The notes under the pieces are model-generated. The model was not told where the DNA came from. It saw only the letters and a program-made list of their open reading frames with translations, and did not search any database. From Bacillus sp. N13C7 (lineage in GTDB: Bacteria; Bacillota; Bacilli; Bacillales; Bacillaceae), in assembly GCF_026790065.1 (NCBI RefSeq), contig NZ_JALAMO010000009.1, positions 40,935 to 104,934 on the forward strand: a stretch of DNA of 64,000 bases, read 5' to 3'. The translations under genes and the position numbers were made by a program. Below are positions 1 to 8,044 of the stretch, piece after piece (the stretch's first letter is position 1; each line of letters opens with the position of its first letter).

Positions 1-588
1 GAACGGCTGAAACGGCTGACAGAAGCAGCTGCTCAAGGAAAGGGCGAAGCAAAACAAGCTGTACAGCGCAAAGCGTATAAAGTAACGCTTGACATGCTGG
101 ATGATGAGGACTGGAAAAAGCGTTATGCACATTTAGAGCAGATGGATCCGAAAGAAGAGGATATTCCGGTTTTACAGAAAGCATTGGATGATCCTAAGGT
201 GTCCATCAGAAGACAGGCTGTTGTATATTTAGGAATGATTGAAACACCTGATGTTCTTCCTTTATTGTATAAGGCACTTGAGGACAAAGCTGTCTCAGTG
301 AGAAGAACGGCCGGAGACTGCCTGTCTGATATCGGTGACCCTCAAGCGATTCCTGCTATGATTAAATCGTTAAGCGACTCCAGCAAGCTTGTCCGCTGGC
401 GTGCGGCTATGTTCCTGTACGAAGTCGGCGATGAAAGTGCAATCGAAGCTTTGCGCGCTGCCGAAGATGATCCTGAATTTGAGGTCAGCCTTCAAGTGAA
501 AATGGCGCTTGAGCGCATAGAGCATGGAGAAGAAGCAAAAGGCTCCGTTTGGAAACAAATGACGGAGAGCAGAAAAAAAGGCGAATAA
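1..588 (+). CDS. ypgR: HEAT-repeat protein YpgR, C-terminal part (5' end outside window)
   Basis: The reading frame is open from base 1 and ends at TAA 586-588, so only the C-terminal ~195 residues are present. From about residue 45 of this fragment there are tandem helical HEAT/PBS-lyase-like repeats, each with a conserved pattern such as DP..SIRR.AV..LG and [18 protein letters not shown]. The tail is charged. Family knowledge: the full protein resembles conserved virulence factor C and probably acts as a protein-binding scaffold; its role in Bacillus is not settled. A terminator follows directly. Confidence 0.85.
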   Translation, partial: ERLKRLTEAAAQGKGEAKQAVQRKAYKVTLDMLDDEDWKKRYAHLEQMDPKEEDIPVLQKALDDPKVSIRRQAVVYLGMIETPDVLPLLYKALEDKAVSVRRTAGDCLSDIGDPQAIPAMIKSLSDSSKLVRWRAAMFLYEVGDESAIEALRAAEDDPEFEVSLQVKMALERIEHGEEAKGSVWKQMTESRKKGE

Positions 589-595
589 ATAAATG

Positions 596-623
596 AAAAA
601 GGTGCAGATCATGCACCTTTTTT
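596..623 (+). terminator. Terminator after ypgR
   Basis: A six-base-pair stem (GGTGCA 601-606 with TGCACC 612-617) is followed by a run of T. The A-run before the stem would also let it work on the opposite strand. Confidence 0.8.
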
Positions 624-817
624 GTGTGAATTCACTTTTTATAAAAATTATTTCGAATATTGTTGAAAAATGAGCAAAAACTATATATAGTAAGTAACAA
701 TATTAATAGTTGGAGGGTTCAGATCGACAGAATGTTATATAAATATAAAAAAACATAAGGAAAAAATAATCCAGGGAGGGCGGCCTGAATTTGATCATTT
801 TGTAAAAACAGCCCAAA

Positions 818-832
818 AATAAACTGAAAATT
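818..832 (+). promoter_or_regulatory. CodY-like box upstream of ilvD
   Basis: The 15-mer at 818-832 (AATAAACTGAAAATT) matches the CodY consensus AATTTTCWGAAAATT at 12 of 15 positions. It lies 50-64 bases before the ilvD start, within the leader. CodY represses branched-chain amino acid genes when isoleucine/valine and GTP are plentiful, so the site fits. No T-box structure was recognised in 624-881. Confidence 0.5.
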
Positions 833-881
833 GTTAAAATAAAATCCAATCCAACAATTCAAATTATTTAGGAGGATCACC

Positions 882-2558
882 ATGGCAGAATTACGCAGTA
901 ACATGATCACACAAGGAATCGATAGAGCACCGCACCGCAGTTTGCTCCGTGCAGCAGGTGTAAAAGAAGAGGATTTCGGCAAACCGTTTATTGCCGTTTG
1001 TAATTCATACATTGATATCGTTCCCGGTCATGTTCACTTGCAGGAGTTTGGGAAAATCGTAAAAGAAGCAATCAGAGAAGCTGGGGGCGTACCGTTTGAA
1101 TTTAATACAATCGGAGTAGATGATGGCATCGCGATGGGGCATATCGGCATGAGATATTCGCTGCCGAGCCGTGAAATCATCGCGGACTCTGTGGAAACAG
1201 TCGTATCCGCACACTGGTTTGACGGAATGGTCTGTATTCCAAACTGTGACAAAATCACACCGGGAATGCTTATGGCGGCAATGCGCATCAACATTCCAAC
1301 GATTTTTGTCAGTGGCGGACCGATGGCGGCGGGAAGAACAAGCGACGGGAGAAAAATCTCCCTTTCCTCAGTATTCGAAGGGGTAGGCGCTTACCAAGCC
1401 GGAAAAATCAATGAAAACGAACTACAAGAACTAGAGCAGTTCGGATGCCCAACGTGCGGGTCTTGCTCTGGAATGTTTACGGCGAACTCAATGAACTGTC
1501 TTTCCGAAGCACTTGGCCTTGCTTTGCCGGGCAACGGAACCATTCTCGCGACATCACCGGAACGAAAAGAGTTTGTCAGAAAATCGGCAGCGCAATTAAT
1601 GGAAACCATTCGCAAAGATATCAAACCGCGTGACATCGTTACAGTAAAAGCAATTGATAACGCGTTTGCGCTCGATATGGCGCTCGGCGGTTCAACAAAT
1701 ACCGTTCTGCATACACTCGCTCTGGCAAACGAAGCCGGTGTTGAATACTCTTTAGAACGCATTAACGAAGTCGCTGAGCGCGTTCCGCATTTGGCCAAGC
1801 TGGCGCCTGCTTCAGATGTGTTTATTGAAGATCTTCATGAAGCGGGCGGCGTGTCAGCGGCGCTGAATGAGCTTTCCAAGAAAGAAGGGGCGCTTCATTT
1901 AGACGCACTGACTGTTACAGGAAAAACACTAGGAGAAACCATTGCCGGACATGAAGTAAAGGATTATGACGTCATCCATCCGCTGGATAAACCATTTACT
2001 GAAAAGGGCGGCCTTGCTGTTTTATTCGGCAATCTTGCTCCAGACGGCGCTATCATTAAAACGGGCGGCGTGCAGAACGGAATTACGAGACATGAAGGGC
2101 CGGCTGTCGTATTTGATTCTCAGGATGAGGCGCTTGACGGCATTATCAACCGGAAAGTAAAAGAAGGCGATGTCGTCATCATCCGATACGAAGGGCCAAA
2201 AGGCGGACCTGGCATGCCGGAAATGCTTGCGCCTACATCTCAAATCGTTGGAATGGGACTCGGGCCGAAAGTGGCTTTGATTACGGACGGACGTTTTTCC
2301 GGAGCCTCCAGAGGCCTCTCAATCGGCCACGTATCACCGGAGGCGGCAGAGGGCGGACCGCTTGCCTTTGTTGAAAACGGAGACCATATCATCGTTGATA
2401 TTGAAAAACGCATCTTGGATGTCCAAGTGTCAGAGGAAGAATGGGAAAAACGAAAAGCGAACTGGAAAGGCTTTGAACCAAAGGTGAAAACCGGCTACTT
2501 GGCCCGTTATTCTAAACTGGTGACAAGCGCCAACACCGGCGGTATCATGAAAATCTAG
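882..2558 (+). CDS. ilvD: Dihydroxy-acid dehydratase
   Basis: Converts 2,3-dihydroxy-3-methylvalerate and 2,3-dihydroxyisovalerate to the 2-keto acids in isoleucine and valine synthesis. It has 558 residues, the usual IlvD length. Likely iron-sulfur ligands are Cys40, Cys122 (in CDKITPGM) and Cys195 (in [11 protein letters not shown]). The C-terminal swivel domain carries [14 protein letters not shown]. The ATG has a good AGGAGG at 871-876. It is transcribed alone: a CodY-like box lies upstream and a long terminator downstream. Confidence 0.97.
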   Translation: MAELRSNMITQGIDRAPHRSLLRAAGVKEEDFGKPFIAVCNSYIDIVPGHVHLQEFGKIVKEAIREAGGVPFEFNTIGVDDGIAMGHIGMRYSLPSREIIADSVETVVSAHWFDGMVCIPNCDKITPGMLMAAMRINIPTIFVSGGPMAAGRTSDGRKISLSSVFEGVGAYQAGKINENELQELEQFGCPTCGSCSGMFTANSMNCLSEALGLALPGNGTILATSPERKEFVRKSAAQLMETIRKDIKPRDIVTVKAIDNAFALDMALGGSTNTVLHTLALANEAGVEYSLERINEVAERVPHLAKLAPASDVFIEDLHEAGGVSAALNELSKKEGALHLDALTVTGKTLGETIAGHEVKDYDVIHPLDKPFTEKGGLAVLFGNLAPDGAIIKTGGVQNGITRHEGPAVVFDSQDEALDGIINRKVKEGDVVIIRYEGPKGGPGMPEMLAPTSQIVGMGLGPKVALITDGRFSGASRGLSIGHVSPEAAEGGPLAFVENGDHIIVDIEKRILDVQVSEEEWEKRKANWKGFEPKVKTGYLARYSKLVTSANTGGIMKI

Positions 2559-2598
2559 ACGGCGGGAAACACTTTCTCCTATTTTAAGGCGTGAACAT

Positions 2599-2627
2599 TT
2601 GAAATCCGGCCCTCTCTATAGTATCCT
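2599..2627 (+). promoter_or_regulatory. Candidate sigma-A promoter for brxA inside the ilvD terminator
   Basis: TTGAAA (2599-2604) and TATCCT (2622-2627) are separated by 17 bases. The -10 element lies in the 5' arm of the ilvD terminator stem, so transcription would start near 2634 in the loop. That transcript would hold only the 3' arm. This is a pattern match; the -10 is only 4 of 6. Confidence 0.4.
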
Positions 2628-2664
2628 TTACTTCAGATGAAGGATAATAGAGGGGGCTTTTTTT
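2609..2664 (+). terminator. Long ilvD terminator whose 3' arm is the brxA ribosome binding site
   Basis: A ~20-base-pair hairpin (2609-2630 with 2638-2657, one small bulge) is followed by seven T (2658-2664). The brxA ATG starts at 2665, right after the T-run. The only Shine-Dalgarno-like sequence for brxA is GAGGGGG at 2650-2656, the descending arm of this stem. Confidence 0.85.
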
Positions 2665-3099
2665 ATGTCAATGGCTTATGAAGAATACATGCGCCAGCTT
2701 GTCGTACCGATGCGCCGCGAGCTGACAGGAGCGGGTTTTGAAGAATTAACAACAGCTGAAGAAGTAGAAAACTATATGGAAAAGGCAGAGGGCACAACTC
2801 TTGTAGTGGTTAACTCTGTGTGCGGCTGTGCGGCAGGCCTTGCGCGTCCTGCGGCAACACAGGCAGTTCTCCAGCATGACAAAACACCTGACAATACGGT
2901 TACAGTATTTGCGGGACAAGATAAAGAAGCTACAGCAAAAATGCGTGAGTATTTTACTGGCCAGGAGCCTTCTTCACCGTCAATGGCTCTTTTGAAAGGC
3001 AAGGAAGTCGTACATTTTATACCACGTCATGAAATTGAAGGACACGACATGGAAGAGATTATGAAAAATTTGACCGATGCCTTCGATGCACACTGCTAA
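2665..3099 (+). CDS. brxA: Bacilliredoxin BrxA (YphP family)
   Basis: Removes bacillithiol from S-bacillithiolated proteins after oxidative stress. The 144-residue thioredoxin-like protein carries the hallmark Cys-Gly-Cys at 53-55 (SVCGCAAG), with the attacking cysteine first. The conserved tail SPSMALLKGKEVVHFIPRHE is present. ATG 2665 is preferred over ATG 2671 because it lies 8 bases after the GAGGGGG in the terminator arm. The bacillithiol gene bshB2 is in the same window (46603). Confidence 0.93.
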   Translation: MSMAYEEYMRQLVVPMRRELTGAGFEELTTAEEVENYMEKAEGTTLVVVNSVCGCAAGLARPAATQAVLQHDKTPDNTVTVFAGQDKEATAKMREYFTGQEPSSPSMALLKGKEVVHFIPRHEIEGHDMEEIMKNLTDAFDAHC

Positions 3100-3128
3100 A
3101 TGCCCGTTTTCCGGGCATTTTCTTTTTT
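3098..3128 (+). terminator. Terminator between brxA and ypiP
   Basis: Stem AATGCCCG/CGGGCATT with a TTTTC loop and a T-rich run to 3128. The ypiP ribosome binding site GGAG (3129-3132) begins immediately after the T-run, so ypiP depends on read-through or on a promoter not identified here. Confidence 0.8.
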
Positions 3129-3139
3129 GGAGACAGAAG

Positions 3140-3907
3140 ATGATAACAACAAGCTATAGACCGACTGAATACACCATAACAATCGCAAAGCAGCTTTCTA
3201 AAGAGCTGGGCATGCCATACTGCGTCCGAAATAAACAAACTGTTGAAAACCTCCTGAAGTCAGCTGAACATGATTTGCTTGTTGTCGGCAAAGAGCGGTT
3301 TGAACTTTATACGAAACAAGGTGGCAAATTCTTTTTTCATCCGAATACAGCGATGTTCAGGGCTAAACGATTCTTACGGGGTGAACAAGAGCCGATGCTT
3401 CGGGCAGCTGGTTTATCGGAAGGGGATACGTTTTTAGATTGCACACTCGGGCTGGGTTCGGATGCCATTATTGCAAGTATGGCAGTAGGTAAAACGGGTT
3501 CTGTGATTGGGATTGAAAAAAACCTCCTTGTGTCCGTTTTGGTGAGGGCGGGACTGCATTCATGGGAAACAGGCATAGAAGAGCTTCAAGCCGCAATGAG
3601 AAGAATCCAAGTGAAGAATGGGGATAGCCTTGAATATATGAAGCAGCTTCCTGACAACTCTGTTGATGTGATTTATTTCGATCCAATGTTTCATGAGCCT
3701 GTAGAGACGTCTGACGGCATCGCGCCTTTACGGGATTTGGCAGAGGATTCAGTTTTGCATGAAGTGTGTATCAAAGAAGCAGTGCGCGCAGCCAGAAAAA
3801 GTGTTGTGCTAAAAGATCATTGGAAAAGCCCGCGATTTGAACAGCTTGGATTTAATGTTATAAAAAGAAAAACAGCGCTGTTTCACTATGGCGTCATTCA
3901 GCTTTAA
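3140..3907 (+). CDS. ypiP: Class I SAM-dependent methyltransferase YpiP
   Basis: A 255-residue protein of the YpiP family. The Rossmann-type motif FLDCTLGLGSDAII resembles SAM-binding motif I, and VDVIYFDPMFHEP has the DPM.. form of motif IV found in RNA base methyltransferases (compare RsmJ). Substrate is unknown; rRNA is a guess. The start is ATG 3140 after TTGGAGACAGAAG; the frame is open further upstream but overlaps the brxA end and terminator. Confidence 0.75.
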   Translation: MITTSYRPTEYTITIAKQLSKELGMPYCVRNKQTVENLLKSAEHDLLVVGKERFELYTKQGGKFFFHPNTAMFRAKRFLRGEQEPMLRAAGLSEGDTFLDCTLGLGSDAIIASMAVGKTGSVIGIEKNLLVSVLVRAGLHSWETGIEELQAAMRRIQVKNGDSLEYMKQLPDNSVDVIYFDPMFHEPVETSDGIAPLRDLAEDSVLHEVCIKEAVRAARKSVVLKDHWKSPRFEQLGFNVIKRKTALFHYGVIQL

Positions 3908-3913
3908 ATAAAT

Positions 3914-3942
3914 CCAGCCCGTGAGATGAATCACGGGCTTTG
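3914..3942. terminator. Bidirectional terminator, ypiP / small peptide
   Basis: Stem AGCCCGTGA/TCACGGGCT around ATGAA. It lies between the ypiP stop and the stop of the minus-strand small ORF, with T-rich sequence on the plus side and ATTTATT on the minus side. Confidence 0.65.
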
Positions 3943-3944
3943 TG

Positions 3945-4019
3945 TTAATCGGTGACTTCCATGACGACAAAGTATAGCAATGTTAAAAGTGAAACTGTGG
4001 CAAACAGAGCGTCAATCAT
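3945..4019 (-). CDS. Putative 24-residue membrane peptide (unannotated smORF)
   Basis: Starts ATG (4017-4019, minus strand) 9 bases after a near-perfect AAAGGAGG, and ends TAA. The peptide begins MIDALFATVSLLTLL and is one hydrophobic helix with an acidic tail (MEVTD). Upstream on the same strand are a candidate promoter (TTGCTG-16-TACAAT) and a cre-like palindrome; a terminator follows. It resembles short hydrophobic toxin- or regulator-type peptides only in shape. Function not recognised. Confidence 0.5.
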   Translation of the reverse strand: MIDALFATVSLLTLLYFVVMEVTD

Positions 4020-4045
4020 GCAGAAAGCCTCCTTTCACAGAATAT

Positions 4046-4061
4046 TGTAAGCGTTTTTACA
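4046..4061. promoter_or_regulatory. cre-like palindrome upstream of the small peptide
   Basis: TGTAAGCGTTTTTACA reads as a near-palindrome and resembles the CcpA site TGWAANCGNTNWCA. Read on the minus strand it lies between a possible -35 (TTGCTG) and overlaps the possible -10 (TACAAT) of the small ORF, a position suited to repression. Confidence 0.45.
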
Positions 4062-4183
4062 CAATCAGCAAAGCAACGAATCTCCTAATTTGCAAATCAG
4101 TTTCGTATTGTACATGACTTGCATGTTTCGGGTGTGTTAAAATAAAAGAAACTTGACAATAAAATAGAGAGGAATAAGCAGTC

Positions 4184-4798
4184 ATGAAATTGTGGATGAG
4201 AAAGACCCTTGTGGTTTTATTTACCATTGTAACGTTCGGGCTCGTATCTCCTCCGGCTGCTCTGATGGCGGACAAGCCCTCCGGACAGCCGAGCAGTCTA
4301 GAGCAGAATGATTACACCGCTTTTTATGATGAGCATGACCTGTACGATGATTTTGAGTCGGAAGACAGGCGAGACCCTGAACTGCTTTTTCAATCGTACA
4401 AGGAACAGCTGCTTGACAGCGCTGAGGATCAGTCCTTTTTAAAATTCGGCAGCAAAATCGCTCCTGTCATTGAGGATGACTATCGGAAAGAGATCCTGCC
4501 GAAAATCGAAAATGTGATTAGTGATTATTTAGCTGCATTGCAAGATGATGAGGCATATCAAGACGTGGTGATCTCAAGCAAGCCTTCAGCTGGCAAAACG
4601 GAAAAAATTTTCAACGTTTACAATCGGACGACTGGAGAGGATCTACTCAGATTCCACGTACGAAGAGACCACCCGCCTCATGACGGCTACTGGTTTAATT
4701 TTCACTATCATACAGCAGAAGATGGATTTCAATCACATCATGAGCTTGGGAGCATTTACTGGGACCGCAACACGCCTCCCAACTGGATGAGTGCGTAA
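4184..4798 (+). CDS. ypjP: YpjP family protein, likely exported or membrane-anchored
   Basis: A 204-residue protein with a basic N-terminus and a hydrophobic segment (about residues 6-29, ending PPAALMA), which looks like a signal peptide or anchor. The rest is acidic, with a conserved-looking C-terminal block rich in His and aromatics (RRDHPPHDGYWFNFHYH, GSIYWDRNTPPNWM). Known only as the Bacillus YpjP family; function not recognised. ypjQ begins 17 bases after its stop, so the two are probably co-transcribed. Confidence 0.75.
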   Translation: MKLWMRKTLVVLFTIVTFGLVSPPAALMADKPSGQPSSLEQNDYTAFYDEHDLYDDFESEDRRDPELLFQSYKEQLLDSAEDQSFLKFGSKIAPVIEDDYRKEILPKIENVISDYLAALQDDEAYQDVVISSKPSAGKTEKIFNVYNRTTGEDLLRFHVRRDHPPHDGYWFNFHYHTAEDGFQSHHELGSIYWDRNTPPNWMSA

Positions 4799-4815
4799 AG
4801 GAGATGCCACTAGAC

Positions 4816-5349
4816 ATGAAAAAGTACACAATGAATGAAATGGTTGATATAACAAAAGATATGCTGAACAAACGGGGCGTTATGATAGAAGATATTGCGC
4901 GGATTGTTCAAAAACTTCAGGAAAAATACAACCCAAATCTGCCGCTCAGTGTTTGTATGGAAAATGTAGAAAAAGTGCTGAACAAACGTGAAATTATTCA
5001 TGCTGTCCTAACAGGCCTTGCACTTGATCAGCTTGCTGAGCAGAAACTGCTTCCTGAACCGCTGCAGCACCTTGTTGAAACAGATGAACCGCTTTATGGC
5101 ATAGATGAAATTATCCCTCTTTCAATCGTTAATGTGTACGGGTCGATCGGCTTGACCAACTTCGGTTATCTTGATAAAGAGAAGATTGGAATTATTAAGG
5201 AGCTTGATGAAAGTGCAGACGGTATCCATACCTTTTTGGATGATATTGTGGCAGCACTAGCGGCAGCAGCTGCGAGCAGAATTGCGCATACGCATCAGGA
5301 TCTGCAGGATGAAGAAAAGGAACAGGTTGAAAAGCCTGTCATCAGCTAA
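4816..5349 (+). CDS. ypjQ: YpjQ, PgpA (phosphatidylglycerophosphatase A)-like protein
   Basis: About 177 residues, similar to the YutG/PgpA family, whose members dephosphorylate phosphatidylglycerophosphate. Visible family features are the helical N-terminus (MVDITKDMLNKRGV) and YGSIGLTNFGYLDKEKIGI with LDDIVAALAAAAASRIAH. ATG 4804 lies directly against the AAGGAG and is too close; ATG 4816 (12 bases away) is preferred but the spacing is long. Substrate is inferred from the family. Confidence 0.7.
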   Translation: MKKYTMNEMVDITKDMLNKRGVMIEDIARIVQKLQEKYNPNLPLSVCMENVEKVLNKREIIHAVLTGLALDQLAEQKLLPEPLQHLVETDEPLYGIDEIIPLSIVNVYGSIGLTNFGYLDKEKIGIIKELDESADGIHTFLDDIVAALAAAAASRIAHTHQDLQDEEKEQVEKPVIS

Positions 5350-5353
5350 CTAA

Positions 5354-5390
5354 AAAAAATCATTTCTGGGTTCAGAAATGATTTTTTATT
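5354..5390 (+). terminator. Terminator after ypjQ
   Basis: Stem AAATCATTTCTG/CAGAAATGATTT with a GGTT loop, followed by T-rich sequence. Confidence 0.85.
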
Positions 5391-5431
5391 GTGTTACACT
5401 ACTAGAAGACTACTTTTAAAGGATGAAAAAA

Positions 5432-6226
5432 ATGAAACAGTATAAGGATTTATGCAGACATGTTTTAGAGCATGGTGAGAAAAAGGGAGACCGGACAGGG
5501 ACCGGAACAATCAGCACTTTCGGGTATCAAATGAGATTTGATTTACAGGAAGGCTTTCCGATGCTCACCACTAAAAAACTCCACTTTAAATCAATTGCGC
5601 ATGAACTGCTGTGGTTCTTAAAAGGGGACACCAATGTACGCTATCTGCAGGAAAACGGAGTGCGGATTTGGAATGAGTGGGCTGATGAAAACGGTGAACT
5701 TGGACCTGTATATGGCTCGCAATGGCGTTCTTGGCGGGGAGCCGATGGGGAAACCGTTGATCAAATTTCCCGTCTTATTGAAGATATTAAGACAAATCCG
5801 AACTCCCGACGCTTAATCGTCAGCGCCTGGAATGTTGCTGAAATTGATAAAATGGCATTGCCGCCGTGTCATTGCCTGTTCCAATTCTACATATCTGACG
5901 GCAAGCTGTCCTGTCAGCTGTATCAGCGCTCTGCCGATGTTTTCCTTGGTGTGCCGTTTAACATTGCTTCTTATGCCCTGCTAACCATGATGATTGCACA
6001 TGTGGCTGGACTTGAACCGGGCGAATTTATTCATACATTTGGTGATGTACATATTTATCAAAATCATATTGAACAGGTCAATTTGCAGCTGGCAAGGGAC
6101 GTTCGCCCGCTTCCGAAGCTTCGTTTCGCCAGAGAGGTTGATTCTATTTTTAACTTTACATTTGAGGACTTTATCATTGAGGATTATGATCCGCATCCTC
6201 ATATTAAAGGGGCTGTCAGCGTATGA
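5432..6226 (+). CDS. thyB: Thymidylate synthase ThyB (ThyA family)
   Basis: Methylates dUMP to dTMP using methylene-tetrahydrofolate. At 264 residues it has the short E. coli-type ThyA length. Motifs: RTGTGTIS near the N-terminus, catalytic [28 protein letters not shown], and the C-terminal [12 protein letters not shown] 5432 lies 8 bases after AAAGGA; the in-frame ATG 5423 overlaps that site. Its stop overlaps the dfrA start (ATGA), so folate use and regeneration are translationally coupled. Confidence 0.96.
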   Translation: MKQYKDLCRHVLEHGEKKGDRTGTGTISTFGYQMRFDLQEGFPMLTTKKLHFKSIAHELLWFLKGDTNVRYLQENGVRIWNEWADENGELGPVYGSQWRSWRGADGETVDQISRLIEDIKTNPNSRRLIVSAWNVAEIDKMALPPCHCLFQFYISDGKLSCQLYQRSADVFLGVPFNIASYALLTMMIAHVAGLEPGEFIHTFGDVHIYQNHIEQVNLQLARDVRPLPKLRFAREVDSIFNFTFEDFIIEDYDPHPHIKGAVSV

Positions 6227-6729
6227 TTTCGTTCATTTTTGCAATGGATGCCAACAGGCTTATCGGCAAAGACAATGATTTGCCGTGGCATTTGCCCAAT
6301 GATCTTGCATACTTTAAAAAAGTAACATCAGGCCATTCAATTATAATGGGCCGGAAAACATATGAATCGATCGGACGTCCGCTTCCAAACCGGAAAAATA
6401 TTGTCGTCACATCAGCGCCGGCTTCAGAATTTCCGGGATGTACGGTTGTCAGTTCGTTAAAGGATGTGCTGGACATTTGTTCAGGCTCTGAGGAGTGCTT
6501 TGTCATCGGAGGGGCTCAGCTTTATACAGCGCTGTTCCCTTATGCAGACAGATTGTATATGACGAAAATTCATCACAAGTTTGAGGGTGACCGTCACTTC
6601 CCCGAATTTGATGAAAGCAATTGGAAACTGGTTTCTTCTGAGCAGGGGGTAAAGGACGAGAAAAACCCGTACGATTACGAATTTTTAATATATGAAAAAA
6701 AGAATTCTTCTGAAGCGGGAGGATTTTAA
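6223..6729 (+). CDS. dfrA: Dihydrofolate reductase
   Basis: Reduces dihydrofolate to tetrahydrofolate with NADPH, restoring the cofactor that ThyB oxidises. A standard 168-residue [35 protein letters not shown] contains the substrate-binding acidic residue after the [18 protein letters not shown] binds NADPH phosphate, and FVIGGAQLY is the second nucleotide motif. The start overlaps the thyB stop by four bases. Confidence 0.96.
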   Translation: MISFIFAMDANRLIGKDNDLPWHLPNDLAYFKKVTSGHSIIMGRKTYESIGRPLPNRKNIVVTSAPASEFPGCTVVSSLKDVLDICSGSEECFVIGGAQLYTALFPYADRLYMTKIHHKFEGDRHFPEFDESNWKLVSSEQGVKDEKNPYDYEFLIYEKKNSSEAGGF

Positions 6730-7350
6730 TTGATTCGCTACAGCTGGTTAGTGATTTATATTGTGTATATGCTGTTAAAAAATATAAAACAATTATTTAA
6801 TCATACGATGCTTGATCCTCGTCTTTCATACAAAAAGCAGATGACTCTTGTCTACGAGCAGCCAAAGGCGTTTTTTGAGGGCTGTATCGGCATCACCGGT
6901 TCAGTTGTGATGATCCATCAGCCTGAGCCCATTCCGAGCGGTCCCGTTTTATATGTGCATCCTCATTTGCGCTTACCTGAATTGGCTTTAATTGCTGGAT
7001 ATATTGAGGAACCGGCGGGCTTTATCGCAAATCCTAAAGTATTTCGCTTGCCTTTGATCGGGCAATGGCTAAGTCGGATGGATATAATTGCAGACGGCAG
7101 TTCAGAGAAGGTATATGAAGAAGCGACAAAACAGCTGGAAAAAGGGCAAAGCCTGATTCTGTCATTAGATGGTTCTATAGATCCTGCAGAACTTGCGGCC
7201 CGTTATCATCTTCCGTTGGTGATGGTGGAAACGAAAGGAACGGATGATCTGCAAAAGGGATCGTTAATTAAACGTTTAAAACCGGCAGATATTGAATTGT
7301 CATTTTCAAAAGCCTATATACCTGCAAATGAAAAACAATTACGTGCATAA
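6730..7350 (+). CDS. ypkP: YpkP, PlsC-like acyltransferase fold with altered active-site motif
   Basis: Begins at TTG directly after the dfrA TAA, with GGGAGG 8 bases upstream, so it is the third gene of the thyB-dfrA operon. The 206-residue protein starts with a hydrophobic segment. [23 protein letters not shown] closely follows the PlsC pattern F..K.EL..IP.iG.......i, but the catalytic NHxxxxD is replaced by HLRLPE (HxxxxE). It may be a 1-acylglycerol-phosphate acyltransferase relative with changed or lost activity. Confidence 0.65.
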   Translation: MIRYSWLVIYIVYMLLKNIKQLFNHTMLDPRLSYKKQMTLVYEQPKAFFEGCIGITGSVVMIHQPEPIPSGPVLYVHPHLRLPELALIAGYIEEPAGFIANPKVFRLPLIGQWLSRMDIIADGSSEKVYEEATKQLEKGQSLILSLDGSIDPAELAARYHLPLVMVETKGTDDLQKGSLIKRLKPADIELSFSKAYIPANEKQLRA

Positions 7351-7382
7351 AAAAGCGCAGTCTTTTAGACTGCGCTTTTCTG
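7351..7382. terminator. Bidirectional terminator ypkP / yplQ
   Basis: Stem AAAAGCGCAGTC/GACTGCGCTTTT around TTTTA, between convergent genes. Confidence 0.85.
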
Positions 7383-8024
7383 TTACGAAATGAACGGCAC
7401 ATTCACACAATAAAACAACACACAGAAGAACATCGCAGCGCTTCCGCCTAATACAAAACTGTGCCAAATGGCGTGATGGAAGGGGATCTTTTTCCAAATA
7501 TAAAAAATGGTTCCGACAGAGTATAAAATGCCGCCGAGAAAAAGAAGACTGAATCCTGCTCCGCTCAGCGAAGCATATAAAGGTTTAACGGCGATAATCA
7601 TCAGCCACCCCATGATCAAATACACGAAAGTTGACAAAAGGATAAAGCGTTTCACGAAGAAAATCTTAAATACGATTCCCCCCAGGGCAAGAGACCATAC
7701 GATAACCAGCAGGGTAAAGCCGAGTGTGCCTTTCAGCGGCCCAAGCAAAAAAGGCGTATAGGTTCCGGCGATCAGAACGTAAATGGCGCTATGATCAATA
7801 ATCTCTAAAATATCCTTCGTCTTTTTATGTGTGATGCTGTGGAGCAGTGTAGAGCTTAGATAAAGCAGCAGCATAGAGACACCGAATATCGTAAAACTGA
7901 CAATATCCCATGCGGAGCCGTAATGAGCCGCAAATATGATCAGAAACACTAGTGCAGGTATAGATAAGAGCACACCAATGCCATGTGTAATTGCATTGGC
8001 GATCTCTTCTTTGATAGTAAACAA
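7383..8024 (-). CDS. yplQ: Hemolysin III-family membrane protein YplQ
   Basis: A 213-residue protein with about seven hydrophobic helices and family motifs EEIANAITHG near the N-terminus, STLLHS..H and HHAIWHSFVLGG with the conserved histidines of the HlyIII/progestin-receptor (PAQR) superfamily. Despite the name, a hydrolase or receptor-like role is as likely as haemolysis. TTG 8024 is preferred: it is 7 bases after AAGGAG, while ATG 8030 is only 1 base away. Confidence 0.85.
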   Translation of the reverse strand: MFTIKEEIANAITHGIGVLLSIPALVFLIIFAAHYGSAWDIVSFTIFGVSMLLLYLSSTLLHSITHKKTKDILEIIDHSAIYVLIAGTYTPFLLGPLKGTLGFTLLVIVWSLALGGIVFKIFFVKRFILLSTFVYLIMGWLMIIAVKPLYASLSGAGFSLLFLGGILYSVGTIFYIWKKIPFHHAIWHSFVLGGSAAMFFCVLFYCVNVPFIS

Positions 8025-8044
8025 GTGCATTCTCCTTTCGATCG

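Noticed and set aside
624..881. T-box or riboswitch leader for ilvD
   Set aside because: No specifier loop, T-box sequence or terminator/antiterminator pair is visible; only a CodY-like box is.
4046..4061. TGTAAGCGTTTTTACA as an operator for ypjP
   Set aside because: It lies ~125 bases before the ypjP start and is better placed relative to the minus-strand -10 of the small peptide; a role for ypjP was not claimed.
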